DNA of 47,780 nucleotides from an uncultured Bacteroidales bacterium (GCA_903911085.1 CAIWCC010000031.1:1-47780); one strand, 5' to 3'; counted from the stretch's first letter, positions 10,701-17,098 are shown. The notes: a model not told the origin generated them from the letters alone. Made by a program: numbers and translations.

Positions 10701-11435
10701 TTTTGGTCCGCTCAAAGGATTCATTGGGTCGAAAGATGATTTAATCAAAGTTTTAAAAACCACTACAATTTTCCACTGACCTTCGGGCGATTTCCATGCA
10801 AGTTCGTTATTCTGAACCGATGAAAGTAAGTTTATGCCTGTTGTGGATTGCATTTTTCCATTCAACAATTTGTAGGCATCTACACTAACAAGTTCTTTTG
10901 GCAACATAAATTTCACAGGCTTCTCATTCCCTGCATCAAACTGTTTCGATTCGAGTTTTGTTCCATTCAAACTCGGATTCTCGGCCAACATTTCGTCGAT
11001 AAACCATCCTTGGCCAGCGGCGCCCAGCGTGTAATCGCTCAAACTAACCGACATATCGTATTTTTTTGCTTCGGCAACAAACCATTTTAATAAATCCCAC
11101 CATTTGTCGGAAAACAGAGCGGGCTTGCTCGGATAGGTAAGACCGTAAGTTGCCCCTCCTTTGTCGGTATGGCAATAATTTATTTGCAATCCGGTAATGC
11201 TCATTTCTTTCAGTTGCTCTAACTGCGATGTAATGCGCTCGTGAGTAAGCGTATCGCCCAGCCACCAATAAAAAGATACTTCGCCATAACCTTTGGGAGG
11301 ATGTTGAAAACCAGGTAGTACATCAAGCTTGGATGATCGGTCGGGAAAACCAGGAGGAAGAGTTGGCGATTTTTGAGCAAAAATTTGGTGCATCATGCAA
11401 GTTGCCAACAATAGAAATACAATTCGTTTAAACAT
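7740..11435 (-). CDS. Large secreted GH106-like glycoside hydrolase (alpha-L-rhamnosidase family)
   Basis: This is probably a periplasmic or surface enzyme cleaving terminal alpha-L-rhamnose. Residues 1-20 form a signal peptide. The region from YWWLGD (about 56-61), with LKEMSITGLQINY, KWWDLLKWFVAEAKKYDM and an ERPRTWLEGF stretch, follows the GH106-type TIM-barrel pattern. Candidate catalytic acids are Glu273 in FFFSDELQFG and Glu407 in TWLEGFYGSGWG; this assignment is my inference. The C-terminus (about 1110-1231) is a GH2-like galactose-binding fold with LDLGDVVASANVYVNGQLIG. At 1231 aa it is long, with extra beta-rich sequence around 730-1110. It heads the enzyme part of the first PUL, although a 298-base hairpin gap separates it from the SGNH gene. 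Substrate uncertain. Confidence 0.8.
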   Translation of the reverse strand: MFKRIVFLLLATCMMHQIFAQKSPTLPPGFPDRSSKLDVLPGFQHPPKGYGEVSFYWWLGDTLTHERITSQLEQLKEMSITGLQINYCHTDKGGATYGLTYPSKPALFSDKWWDLLKWFVAEAKKYDMSVSLSDYTLGAAGQGWFIDEMLAENPSLNGTKLESKQFDAGNEKPVKFMLPKELVSVDAYKLLNGKMQSTTGINLLSSVQNNELAWKSPEGQWKIVVVFKTLIKSSFDPMNPLSGPKVAEKFYQRFEDNCPGEAGKGLNFFFSDELQFGIRGWLWSPYFVSEFKKRKGYDILPKVNQLFVDLGPESYKTRLDYSDVMVALSEDGFFKPVYEWHNSRGMLFGCDHGGRGRDVTEFGDYFRTQRWMSGPGNDQPGLGKDLIKNKVASSIAHMYERPRTWLEGFYGSGWGTSSAEVADATFANFAMGHNLLSLHGLYYTTHGSMWEWAAPDNHFRQPYWENMKDFLKCSERLSYVLSQGHHRCDIAMIYPVSPTEANLRPKDATQTAFDLANNLYPQGIDFDFMDFESLNRCVVKNKELNVSGEKFKILILPALAAVRYSTIEKALAFYRAGGIVVAVGSLPEASDRIGGNDSKLQEMIQEMFGTTYSQKDDSGKTYLQKNKAGGTGLFIPSFKNVAGEISKLIEPDFKTISGTFTPNIQHRKLGNRDLYFIYNVPKGTTCFFRAIGKVELWNPWNGSTKALKVASVSKTGTTIHLPLEKNEAQLIVFSPGKAEIETATSAAKNEVVTLDNNWEFELKPTLDNKFGDYRLPAFDEKIGVEVWKMRYSAQNSAATNCQAPTFDDKDWSIASVSYGPQFLKLGPFPANIDSVLLESKLSQLNNVDINQPVEINGKKYSWSPYEFSWRWGLKDDAGHQGYHGLKGEINNELISLGNIDRFRKSRPIYPLVKESEGSVYYLWSNVSSTKNVVAKISKGGLAPAKVIINQVEINNSSEAVDLKAGNNSVLLKYTDVGRGYYVLEEKGISSIWKQNIPLSTDWYLKPSVLSYNCFPQNNGTFGWYRFMSPPGARSMYIAAKAQPTVWISGVEANCVLTSTQNQKMTEKGLLVWKVIFPTSILKSTIVAVKIEQLPGFFGGAAIPEPITFDCGKGEISLGDLDKNESLRTYSGGMWYRKSLTVNAQQSVAKNIILDLGDVVASANVYVNGQLIGQKATSPWTFDLTAKLKTGENRIEILVYNTLGNHYLNTPSQYVGRTNSGLIGPVSVEFAK

Positions 11436-11510
11436 TGTGTAGTTGATTAATTAGAATTCGGTTATTTTTAATATCAAAACTGCTCTTTTTTTTATATGAA
11501 CAGTTTTTAT

Positions 11511-11526
11511 TATTTTTGCAAAAATA
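11511..11526. promoter_or_regulatory. Perfect palindrome formed by two back-to-back -7 boxes
   Basis: The 16 bases TATTTTTGCAAAAATA are a perfect palindrome. Each half matches TAnnTTTG, one on each strand. The minus-strand half lies about 85 bases upstream of the GH106-like start at 11435 and is the best promoter candidate for that gene. The plus-strand half could fire toward the AraC gene, or the palindrome could be a protein-binding site. No -33 box is evident for either. Confidence 0.45.
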
Positions 11527-11641
11527 AAGCAATTAAATTAAAACCACTTACATATTTTGATAAACCGCTTTTGGCTGGTGCTATAAAATAAAGTTTATTT
11601 TGATTAAATGCTTATTGTAATCCAAAACAAAGAATTAAGAT

Positions 11642-11838
11642 TTACCACTAAGTTACTAAGGGCACAAAGAGGCACTAAGAATATAAGATAGCTAAAGTAC
11701 ACTAAGAAAAACATTTATGTTTTTAAGGTTAGCAATTATCACATTATAAAACATTTATGTTTTATACTTAGTGGTCTATATTTGGTTTTTATTTTACTTA
11801 GTGTGTCTAAGTGTTTTTCAATGGTCTTAGTGTTAAGC
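11642..11838. repeat. Imperfect inverted repeat made of CACTAAG-type units
   Basis: The left arm has repeated short units (CCACTAAG, TACTAAG, GCACTAAG, CACTAAG) and the right arm from about 11765 has their complements (CTTAGTGG, CTTAGTG, CTTAGTG). Two copies of the small hairpin AAAACATTTATGTTTT lie between the arms. This fills most of the first half of the 618-base gap between the GH106-like gene and the AraC gene. No coding sequence is seen. Confidence 0.65.
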
Positions 11839-11921
11839 TTATTATTAATTGCGTAGCAATTTAATCGATATAATGTCTAAGTAATTGGCAAAATATAATG
11901 TACCATTTAAAAAGATTTTTT

Positions 11922-12018
11922 TAACGCAAAGATGCAAAGACACAAAGTCGCAACGAATATAAATTATTGTAAATCAAGTATTTTTTAGCGTCTTTGCGAC
12001 TTAGCGACTTAGCGTTCA
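11922..12018. repeat. Imperfect inverted repeat made of CGCAAAGA-type units
   Basis: The left arm carries AACGCAAAGATGCAAAGAC and related units. The right arm carries GCGTCTTTGCGACTTAGCG and ends in TTAGCGTT. It has the same architecture as the repeats at 7476-7619 and 11642-11838 but a different unit. It ends about 36 bases before the AraC start, so it may overlap that gene's promoter or leader. Confidence 0.65.
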
Positions 12019-12053
12019 AAATACGACATTATATTAGCACACTTACTTAATTT

Positions 12054-12923
12054 ATGAAAACATTAAGAACTCATTATTTAATTTGCAACGAAAGGGACAC
12101 AGATTGGGGCATTTTTGCCACCACCACTGGCAGTACCTCATACCCACCCAACAGCGTATATCCGCATTCCTATCATCCACCGCTGTACTATTTTAACCCT
12201 CAAAAAGGGAGAATGATAGACGAATATATGTTGGTGTACATAACACGTGGAAGTGGAGTTTTAAAAACCGATAACTGTGGCGAAACATCAATAACAGAAG
12301 GTGATTTGTTTTTGATAAAACCACGTGAATGGCACAGTTATGCACCAAATAAACAAACTGGTTGGGATGAATACTGGATAGGATTTCACGGCGATTTTTT
12401 TGAGAGTATTTTTACAAAAGAATTTCTAAATACCTCATATCCTATATGGAAAACGGGAGTAAACAGTGAGTTAGTTGTATTGTTCGACAAAGCAATTTCG
12501 ATAGCCAGCGAACAACATCTGGGATACCAACAATTGCTTTCTGGAATAATTTTACAGATAGTTAGTTTAGGCTATTTTTTGTCGCAAAGGCATTTACAAG
12601 ATAGTTATGCAATTCAATGCATAAACAAAGCCAAAACTATCATGATTCAACACATTGAAGAACCAATTCATCCAAGCCAAATTGCAGAAATGTTGCATGT
12701 AAGTTATTCGTGGTTTAGAAGTAATTTTAAAACAATAACTCATTTTTCACCTTCGGCTTATCAGCAAGAACTAAAAATAGAACGTTCGAAAGTGCTGCTC
12801 ACCAATTCCGAAATGAACATAAAAGAAATAGCATCATTGTTGAATTTTTCTTCTCCAGCTAATTTTACTACCGTTTTCAAAAGCAAAGTAGGAATTACAC
12901 CAGCTGAGTACAGAAACAGGTAA
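12054..12923 (+). CDS. AraC-family transcriptional regulator with cupin sensor
   Basis: This is a cytoplasmic activator or repressor, likely controlling the adjacent PUL in response to a sugar. Residues about 30-115 form an AraC-type cupin sensor (VYITRGSGVL, GDLFLIKPREWHSY). Two helix-turn-helix motifs follow at about 206-226 (IHPSQIAEMLHVSYSWFRSN) and 256-277 (IKEIASLLNFSSPANFTTVF). It ends with the typical TPAEYRNR. At 289 aa it is a normal one-component AraC. It is divergent from the GH106-like gene, with 618 bases of repeats between them. No hybrid two-component or ECF sigma/anti-sigma gene is in the window, so this is the only clear regulator. The inducer is unknown. Confidence 0.9.
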   Translation: MKTLRTHYLICNERDTDWGIFATTTGSTSYPPNSVYPHSYHPPLYYFNPQKGRMIDEYMLVYITRGSGVLKTDNCGETSITEGDLFLIKPREWHSYAPNKQTGWDEYWIGFHGDFFESIFTKEFLNTSYPIWKTGVNSELVVLFDKAISIASEQHLGYQQLLSGIILQIVSLGYFLSQRHLQDSYAIQCINKAKTIMIQHIEEPIHPSQIAEMLHVSYSWFRSNFKTITHFSPSAYQQELKIERSKVLLTNSEMNIKEIASLLNFSSPANFTTVFKSKVGITPAEYRNR

Positions 12924-13006
12924 ATTGGTGATCTTGTTTCCAACCCGACATAGCGAAAGACGACGCACCAAAAAGACGACTGAACTATGCTACGTCGAAC
13001 AAGGGG

Positions 13007-13432
13007 TCATTTGTGATTTTTCAGCGTTTCTATGAACTGAAAAAGGCTTTTGTCCATTTCATAAATTTGCCCTCCTTTTAAAGCATCAAATCTATCCAAA
13101 CAAATCACTTCTACGCTATGGTTATAATAGAGCTTGATTTTCATTCTAACATCCACCGATTTTGCTTTTTTGTCAATTTTCAGTTTATTTAAAAGTACTA
13201 TTAGTTCTTTTATTTTCTGCCCATTTGTAATTGTACGAGTTTGAATTTCGTCATTAAAAGCAGTATTAAAGCGAGTACAACTTACATCTGCAGTTGTGAA
13301 TATGTCGAAATCAACATATTGAAGAACAACTTTCTTACAATGTGGTTCTTTTGCAGCTAATGAGGTTGACTGCATCATTATTAAAAATAAAGAACAAATC
13401 AAAAAGTTTTTTTTAAAAAATATGTGTTTCAT
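13007..13432 (-). CDS. Small exported protein of unknown function
   Basis: I do not recognise this 141 aa protein. It starts with a signal peptide (hydrophobic LICSLFLIMMQSTSLA) that would leave a mature domain of about 113 residues with several cysteines and a basic C-terminal half. Its ATG overlaps the TGA of the preceding reading-frame remnant (ATGA overlap at 13429-13432), so it was probably translationally coupled to that gene before truncation. The same arrangement recurs at 14692. An immunity or accessory partner of the lost upstream gene is possible but unproven. Confidence 0.6.
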   Translation of the reverse strand: MKHIFFKKNFLICSLFLIMMQSTSLAAKEPHCKKVVLQYVDFDIFTTADVSCTRFNTAFNDEIQTRTITNGQKIKELIVLLNKLKIDKKAKSVDVRMKIKLYYNHSVEVICLDRFDALKGGQIYEMDKSLFQFIETLKNHK

Positions 13433-13521
13433 TTCTTTTCGTCTTTTTTAGGTGCAGGAGCAGTTACAATAACTTGATTTGTTATCTCAGTAGAAGTCGG
13501 GCTGTCTGTCTTATTAAGAGT
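13429..13521 (-). pseudogene. C-terminal remnant of a gene cut off at a REP element
   Basis: Reading backward from a TGA at 13431-13429, the frame stays open through a threonine/serine-rich stretch and a tail ending in APAPKKDEKK, then runs directly into the REP copy at 13523. Beyond the REP it hits a TAA. The tail looks like the natural end of a longer protein, and the ATGA overlap with the next gene supports real coding history. No start of its own is seen and the parent family is not identifiable. Confidence 0.45.
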
Positions 13522-13523
13522 AC

Positions 13524-13565
13524 CCCCCCGCTGGCGCGGGTCTGTGACCCGTGCCAATATAAACA
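13524..13565 (+). repeat. REP element copy 1
   Basis: A run of C is followed by GCT, then the hairpin arm GGCGCGGGTC (13533-13542), loop TGT, and arm GACCCGTGCC (13546-13555), and then AATATAAACA. The arms pair except for one G-T position. It is identical over 42 bases to the copy at 14977-15018. Confidence 0.8.
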
Positions 13566-13573
13566 ATTAAATA

Positions 13574-14145
13574 TCAATACTTTTGTCCATGCCATGATTC
13601 GATAACTAAAATATCCAACATTCCATCTTCTCCAGCATAATCACAAGCACTACTGTACCGATAATCTTCTGCCCTAAAAACCAATCCCTCTTCAACTGGA
13701 TTTTGGTGAATGTAATTTAGCTTTTGGTCAATCACCGCATTGCTCCACAATTCTATAGGCTTATTATCCCCTCGCCAAAAACTAGTTCCTTTTTCGGTTT
13801 TGAATTGTTTTAATAACCATTCCTTGCGGCTCTCTACTGGATTTTCTTCAATTGCCTTAACAATTGCCTTACTTGTAAACTTTTTAAAATCACGTAAAAA
13901 TCTTGCAATAGATATCCTTCCTTTGCCCTTATAATTAAATGCACATGATTTGTCATGATACACCACGCAAAGATTTCAAGTCCTTTGTTTTTCTGACAGA
14001 AATCAAGATTCACTATTAGAATATCTTTATATTCGCTTCTTGTTAATGCATCTACCCAGTTTTGTACTGCAAACGATACAAAATAAACACCCCCCTAGAT
14101 TATGAATTGAAAATCGACGTAGTCAAATTTATATTTTCTACTCAT
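13574..14145 (-). pseudogene. REP-associated tyrosine transposase (RAYT, Y1/IS200-like), frameshifted
   Basis: RAYTs are single-domain HUH nucleases that move or maintain REP hairpins. The N-terminal part reads VYFVSFAVQNWVDALTRSEY and then carries the HUH motif in MTNHVHLIIRAKEG (HVH encoded at 13939-13947). The C-terminal 130 residues (RFLRDFKKFTSKAIV, LNYIHQNPVEEGLV, EDYRYSSACDYAG) lie in another frame. The two parts join perfectly if one T is restored in the T5 run (A5 on the plus strand, 13896-13900). A second lesion lies near the start: an ATG with the usual MSRKYKF opening at 14145 leads to a TAG and a G7 run before the conserved part resumes in another frame. The gene is therefore broken unless the sequence contains errors. 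Confidence 0.8.
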
Positions 14146-14171
14146 AGATAATTCGTAATTTAATTGTTATG

Positions 14172-14207
14172 TATTGGCACGGGTCACAGACCCGCGCCAG
14201 CGGGGGG
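14172..14207 (-). repeat. REP element copy 2 (inverted)
   Basis: This is the reverse complement of the other two REPs: GGCACGGGTC (14176-14185), loop ACA, GACCCGCGCC (14189-14198), then AGC and six G. It lies upstream of the RAYT start and faces copy 1. Confidence 0.8.
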
Positions 14208-14212
14208 ATTTA

Positions 14213-14692
14213 TTATGGTCTCTTCTTTGTGTTAATTATTTTGATGCTATTTAGGATATAATCATAATAAATTAATTTAGATTCGTCAACATTCTCATAC
14301 ATGACGGTTATCCCTGATTTAAAATAATTTTCTTCTCTGAAGTATCTTTTTCTTTTTATTCCATTGTTTAGAGAATCACAGTAACCTCGCAGAACCCGAA
14401 CATCATTATCTAATATAAACTTACTAGTTATAGTGTATTTGGCTTGATTGACTAGAGGAAGATTTACCATTGCTCCACAATGTATCGTTATAACTGTGGA
14501 ATCTGAAAAGCAACTAATGGTTCGAAAAAAGCCTTCCTCATATGTTTCATAATGAGAATGACTTTTTGTTGGCAACTCAATAATCATTTGATAATTCGAC
14601 CATTTAACAGTATCTGTTTTGATGCTATTTTGTGATGAAACAAAGCTGTTAAAGCTTAGTAGCATTAATAAAATTTTAATGTGAGTCTTCAT
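14213..14692 (-). CDS. Small exported protein of unknown function
   Basis: I do not recognise this protein. From the ATG at 14692 it has a signal peptide (MKTHIKILLMLLSFNSFVSS) and about 140 mature residues with aromatic-rich beta-like segments and three cysteines. The frame is open further upstream (to 14737), but 14692 gives the better signal. It overlaps the end of the upstream fragment by 17 bases and stops a few bases from REP copy 2. Its position behind a truncated C-terminal fragment mirrors that of the 13007-13432 gene. Confidence 0.6.
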   Translation of the reverse strand: MKTHIKILLMLLSFNSFVSSQNSIKTDTVKWSNYQMIIELPTKSHSHYETYEEGFFRTISCFSDSTVITIHCGAMVNLPLVNQAKYTITSKFILDNDVRVLRGYCDSLNNGIKRKRYFREENYFKSGITVMYENVDESKLIYYDYILNSIKIINTKKRP

Positions 14693-14969
14693 AGTTTTGT
14701 AGTGCTTCTTTTTCAGCAGCTTTAATTTGTTGTTCAAGGGGCAGATTTGTTGGGACTTTTACACTGACAGCACTATTCATTTTTAATTCACTATCCCACT
14801 CAATCATACCTTTAGATTCATATGTGTGGCTTGATTTTAAAACATCTCTAGTTTGTTCATACATATAAGCATGTCCAAAACCTTCATGAGCCGTATTTTT
14901 AGTTTGCAACTTTTCTGAAGCAACTGAACTTGTCAAAACCCCGTTCCCCGTAGCGTAATCCTGCGTAGT
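14676..14969 (-). pseudogene. C-terminal remnant with a HEGFGH motif, truncated at a REP
   Basis: From an in-frame TAA at 14970-14972, right beside REP copy 3, the frame is open through DYATGNGVL and TAHEGFGHAYMYEQT to a stop at 14676. A TTG at 14936 is the first plausible start codon, but the coding-like sequence extends above it, so this is better read as the tail of a longer protein. HEGFGH resembles a metallopeptidase-like HExxxH motif, as seen in some C-terminal domains of large Bacteroidetes secreted proteins. That comparison is tentative. It overlaps the next gene by 17 bases. Confidence 0.4.
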
Positions 14970-15058
14970 TTAAGTTCCCCCCGCTGGCGCGGGTCTGTGA
15001 CCCGTGCCAATATAAACAGTGCGAAAACGATAAGAGATAAAATCTTTTTCATAAACAT
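14933..15058 (-). pseudogene. Orphan signal-peptide start running into a REP
   Basis: An ATG at 15058 (or 15052) begins MKKILSLIVFALFILA, a good signal peptide. The frame then translates the REP itself (RVTDPRQRG) and stops at a TGA at 14935-14933 after 41 codons. This looks like the 5' end of an exported-protein gene disrupted by the REP. The fragment at 14676-14969 in another frame could be the other end of the same gene. Confidence 0.4.
14977..15018 (+). repeat. REP element copy 3
   Basis: This is identical over 42 bases to copy 1: a C run, the GGCGCGGGTC arm, loop TGT, the GACCCGTGCC arm and AATATAAACA. It separates the orphan signal peptide from the HEGFGH-containing fragment. Confidence 0.8.
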
Positions 15059-15151
15059 TTTTTTTAGAGGTAAATAATTTCGAGGAAAAGGAAGGTAAAT
15101 TTATATGGACTTCAGGCAAATCAAAAAATGAAATGCGTGAGCAATCACAAT

Positions 15152-15264
15152 ATTGGAATATAGGTACGACCAAGCACCCGAAGCCAAATAAGTAACGCCC
15201 ACGCAAACCGTGAGCATTTTACTTATTGTTTTTTGGCTTCTTAAAATTGGTCGTTTTATATTCC
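15152..15264. repeat. Long interrupted inverted repeat (about 113 bases)
   Basis: Nested arms pair in order: TTGGAATATA (15152-15161) with the T(A)TATTCCCA region near 15257-15266, ACGACCAA (15166-15173) with TTGGTCGT (15247-15254), GAAGCCAAATAAGTAA (15180-15195) with TTACTTATT...TTGGCTTC (15219-15240), and CACG (15200-15203) with CGTG (15209-15212). The rest of 15059-15553 shows no gene. Confidence 0.65.
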
Positions 15265-15553
15265 CATGAACAATAGCAAAACGCTATATAATATTTTTGA
15301 AAATCAATAATTCACATTGTTGAATTGCAAAAATACGAAAAGTTATCAAGAAATTGTTGATTGTGTGAAATTATTTTTAAAATATTGTTTTCTATAATTG
15401 TCAGTCATCATAAGAAATAGTTATAGTGTTTGATGATATCAAACATTTTTATATTCTCTCATCAAACACTTTGGTAGATTTAGTTTTTTGTGGTCTTGAA
15501 ATATGATGTTTTAGTTGAAAAATAATTATATAAGGCTATATTTTCGACTTTTA

Positions 15554-15606
15554 TCTATGAATTAGTCAGAATATTCGGATTAATTCATAGACTTTTATTA
15601 TATTTG
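15554..15606. repeat. Near-palindromic repeat A with promoter-like -7 box
   Basis: A 38-base near-palindrome (15554-15591) has perfect outer arms TCTATGAATTA and TAATTCATAGA and a GAATATTC core. It is followed by ACTTTTATTATATTTG, whose TATATTTG (15599-15606) matches the Bacteroidetes -7 box. The box lies 26 bases before the ATPase start. A similar copy (repeat B) follows the ATPase gene at 16943-16995. Confidence 0.75.
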
Positions 15607-15631
15607 CAGCGAAATTAAATATTCAAGTATT

Positions 15632-16936
15632 ATGAAACGTAAAGTTTTAGAGCAATTCATCAACTGGAAAAATAACCCAAAACGGATGCCGCTGGTGGTA
15701 AATGGTGCGCGTCAAGTGGGGAAAACCTATATTATTAAGGAGTTTGGAAAGTTACATTTTAGCAACGTTGTGTATGTGAATTTGGAAACCAACCTTGCAG
15801 TAAATTCCTATTTTGAAACGGATATTACGCCACTGCGGATAATTCAGTTTTTGGAAACTGCCACCAATACCCGTATTATTGCTGGTGAAACGCTGATTGT
15901 GTTGGACGAAATTCAATCGTGCGCACGGGCATTAACTTCCTTGAAAACTTTTTGCGAGGAAACCCCCGAATTTTACATTGTGGCAGCTGGCAGTCTGCTT
16001 GGTGTAGCAGTAAACCGTGAGAGTTTTTCATTTCCTGTTGGTAAAGTAGATGAGATTAGCATGTTCCCAATGGATTTTGAGGAATTTCTTTGGGCAACGG
16101 ATAAAGTAAAGTTGGGCGAAGATATTAGAAATCATTTTGACACAAACGAAGCTTTCCCTGAAATTTTACATACTCAAGCCTTGGAATTGTACAAGCAATA
16201 CCTTATTGTGGGTGGTATGCCGGCTGTGGTGCGTGAGTTTATTGAAACCAAAAGCTTAATTACAGCCACCGAAATTCAAGGTCGAATACTGAACGAATAT
16301 ATTGCTGATATGGCAAAATATGCTACTGCTACCACAAGTGTAAAAATTCGGGCTTGCTACAATTCTATTCCCGCTCAATTGGCAAAAGAAAATAAGAAAT
16401 TTCAATATAAAACGGTTCAAAAAGGCGGTACTGCCACCATTTTTGGCGAAGCAATAGAATGGCTTAATTTTGCAGGTGTGGTACTTAAATGTCAGAAAAT
16501 AAATCATGGCTTTTTACCGATAGCCGTATATGCCGATTTGAGTGATTTTAAACTTTACATGGGCGATGTTGGTATGTTGACCATGAAATCAGGAATGCCA
16601 CATCAATTGATAATGTCTGATATTGAAGAAGATAATGGGTTTTTAGGAGTGTTGAGCGAGAATTATGTTGCACAGGCGTTAATTAGTAATGGTTTCCCAT
16701 TGTTTTATTGGAAAAATGATAATACCGCAGAACTTGATTTTGTGTTTCAAATTGAAGGAAAGGTAATTCCTGTGGAAGTAAAAAAGGGAAATCGCACCAA
16801 ATCGATAAGTATGAATATGTTTGTGGAAAAATATAATTGTCCGTATTCAATTCGTATTTCCAAAAAGAATTTTGGGTATGAGAATAACATCAAATCGGTT
16901 CCACTTTATGCAGTATTTTGCATTGCAGTAAATTGA
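15632..16936 (+). CDS. AAA-type ATPase with C-terminal DUF4143 nuclease-like domain
   Basis: This is a cytoplasmic ATP-binding protein of a large, poorly understood prokaryotic family. The Walker A motif GARQVGKT is at residues 25-32 and the Walker B motif LIVLDEIQ at about 88-95, with a likely sensor stretch in FYIVAAGSLLGVAV. The C-terminal domain contains ENYVAQALISNG and AELDFVFQIEGKVIPVEVKKG; the E-D...EVK pattern is what a PD-(D/E)xK-like fold shows in this family. The 434 aa length is normal. The gene is bracketed by repeats A and B, which suggests a discrete insert or a shared regulatory site. Members are often multicopy and their roles are unknown; I do not claim one here. Confidence 0.88.
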   Translation: MKRKVLEQFINWKNNPKRMPLVVNGARQVGKTYIIKEFGKLHFSNVVYVNLETNLAVNSYFETDITPLRIIQFLETATNTRIIAGETLIVLDEIQSCARALTSLKTFCEETPEFYIVAAGSLLGVAVNRESFSFPVGKVDEISMFPMDFEEFLWATDKVKLGEDIRNHFDTNEAFPEILHTQALELYKQYLIVGGMPAVVREFIETKSLITATEIQGRILNEYIADMAKYATATTSVKIRACYNSIPAQLAKENKKFQYKTVQKGGTATIFGEAIEWLNFAGVVLKCQKINHGFLPIAVYADLSDFKLYMGDVGMLTMKSGMPHQLIMSDIEEDNGFLGVLSENYVAQALISNGFPLFYWKNDNTAELDFVFQIEGKVIPVEVKKGNRTKSISMNMFVEKYNCPYSIRISKKNFGYENNIKSVPLYAVFCIAVN

Positions 16937-16942
16937 CATTTG

Positions 16943-16995
16943 TCTATGATAAAGTCAGATTATTCTGATTTATTCATAGACTTTTATACTATTTG
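16943..16995. repeat. Near-palindromic repeat B, diverged copy of repeat A
   Basis: The outer arms TCTATGA and TCATAGA delimit a segment of exactly 38 bases (16943-16980), as in repeat A. Inner pairing runs through TCAGA with TCTGA. It is followed by CTTTTATACTATTTG, close to the tail of repeat A. It begins seven bases after the ATPase stop. Confidence 0.75.
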
Positions 16996-17098
16996 TTCAA
17001 AAACACAAAGAGTATTTTCAGTAAATTCTACTTTTTAGCCAATTATTACATACTCCAAAATTTAAATTATTTTGAACTAAATTACAGCTGAAAATTTG

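Larger units (their letters stand above)
13523..14207. mobile_element. REP-RAYT unit: frameshifted transposase between inverted REPs
   Basis: A RAYT remnant (13574-14145) is flanked by REP hairpins in opposite orientation, at 13524-13565 and 14172-14207. This is the expected layout of a RAYT with its cognate REP elements. A third REP lies outside at 14977-15018. The unit spans about 685 bases. Confidence 0.7.

Noticed and set aside
11642-12018. CRISPR array suggested by repeated short units
   Set aside because: The units are only about 8 bases, not evenly spaced by unique spacers, and are arranged as inverted arms. No cas genes are present.
14970-15206. A 78-codon minus-strand frame ending at the REP
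   Set aside because: It is read across the long inverted repeat and REP copy 3. The overlapping frame with a clear signal peptide is the more credible coding relic.
15152-15264. Integron attC-like site
   Set aside because: No GTTRRRY/RYYYAAC core pair could be matched at the ends and no integrase or cassette array is present.
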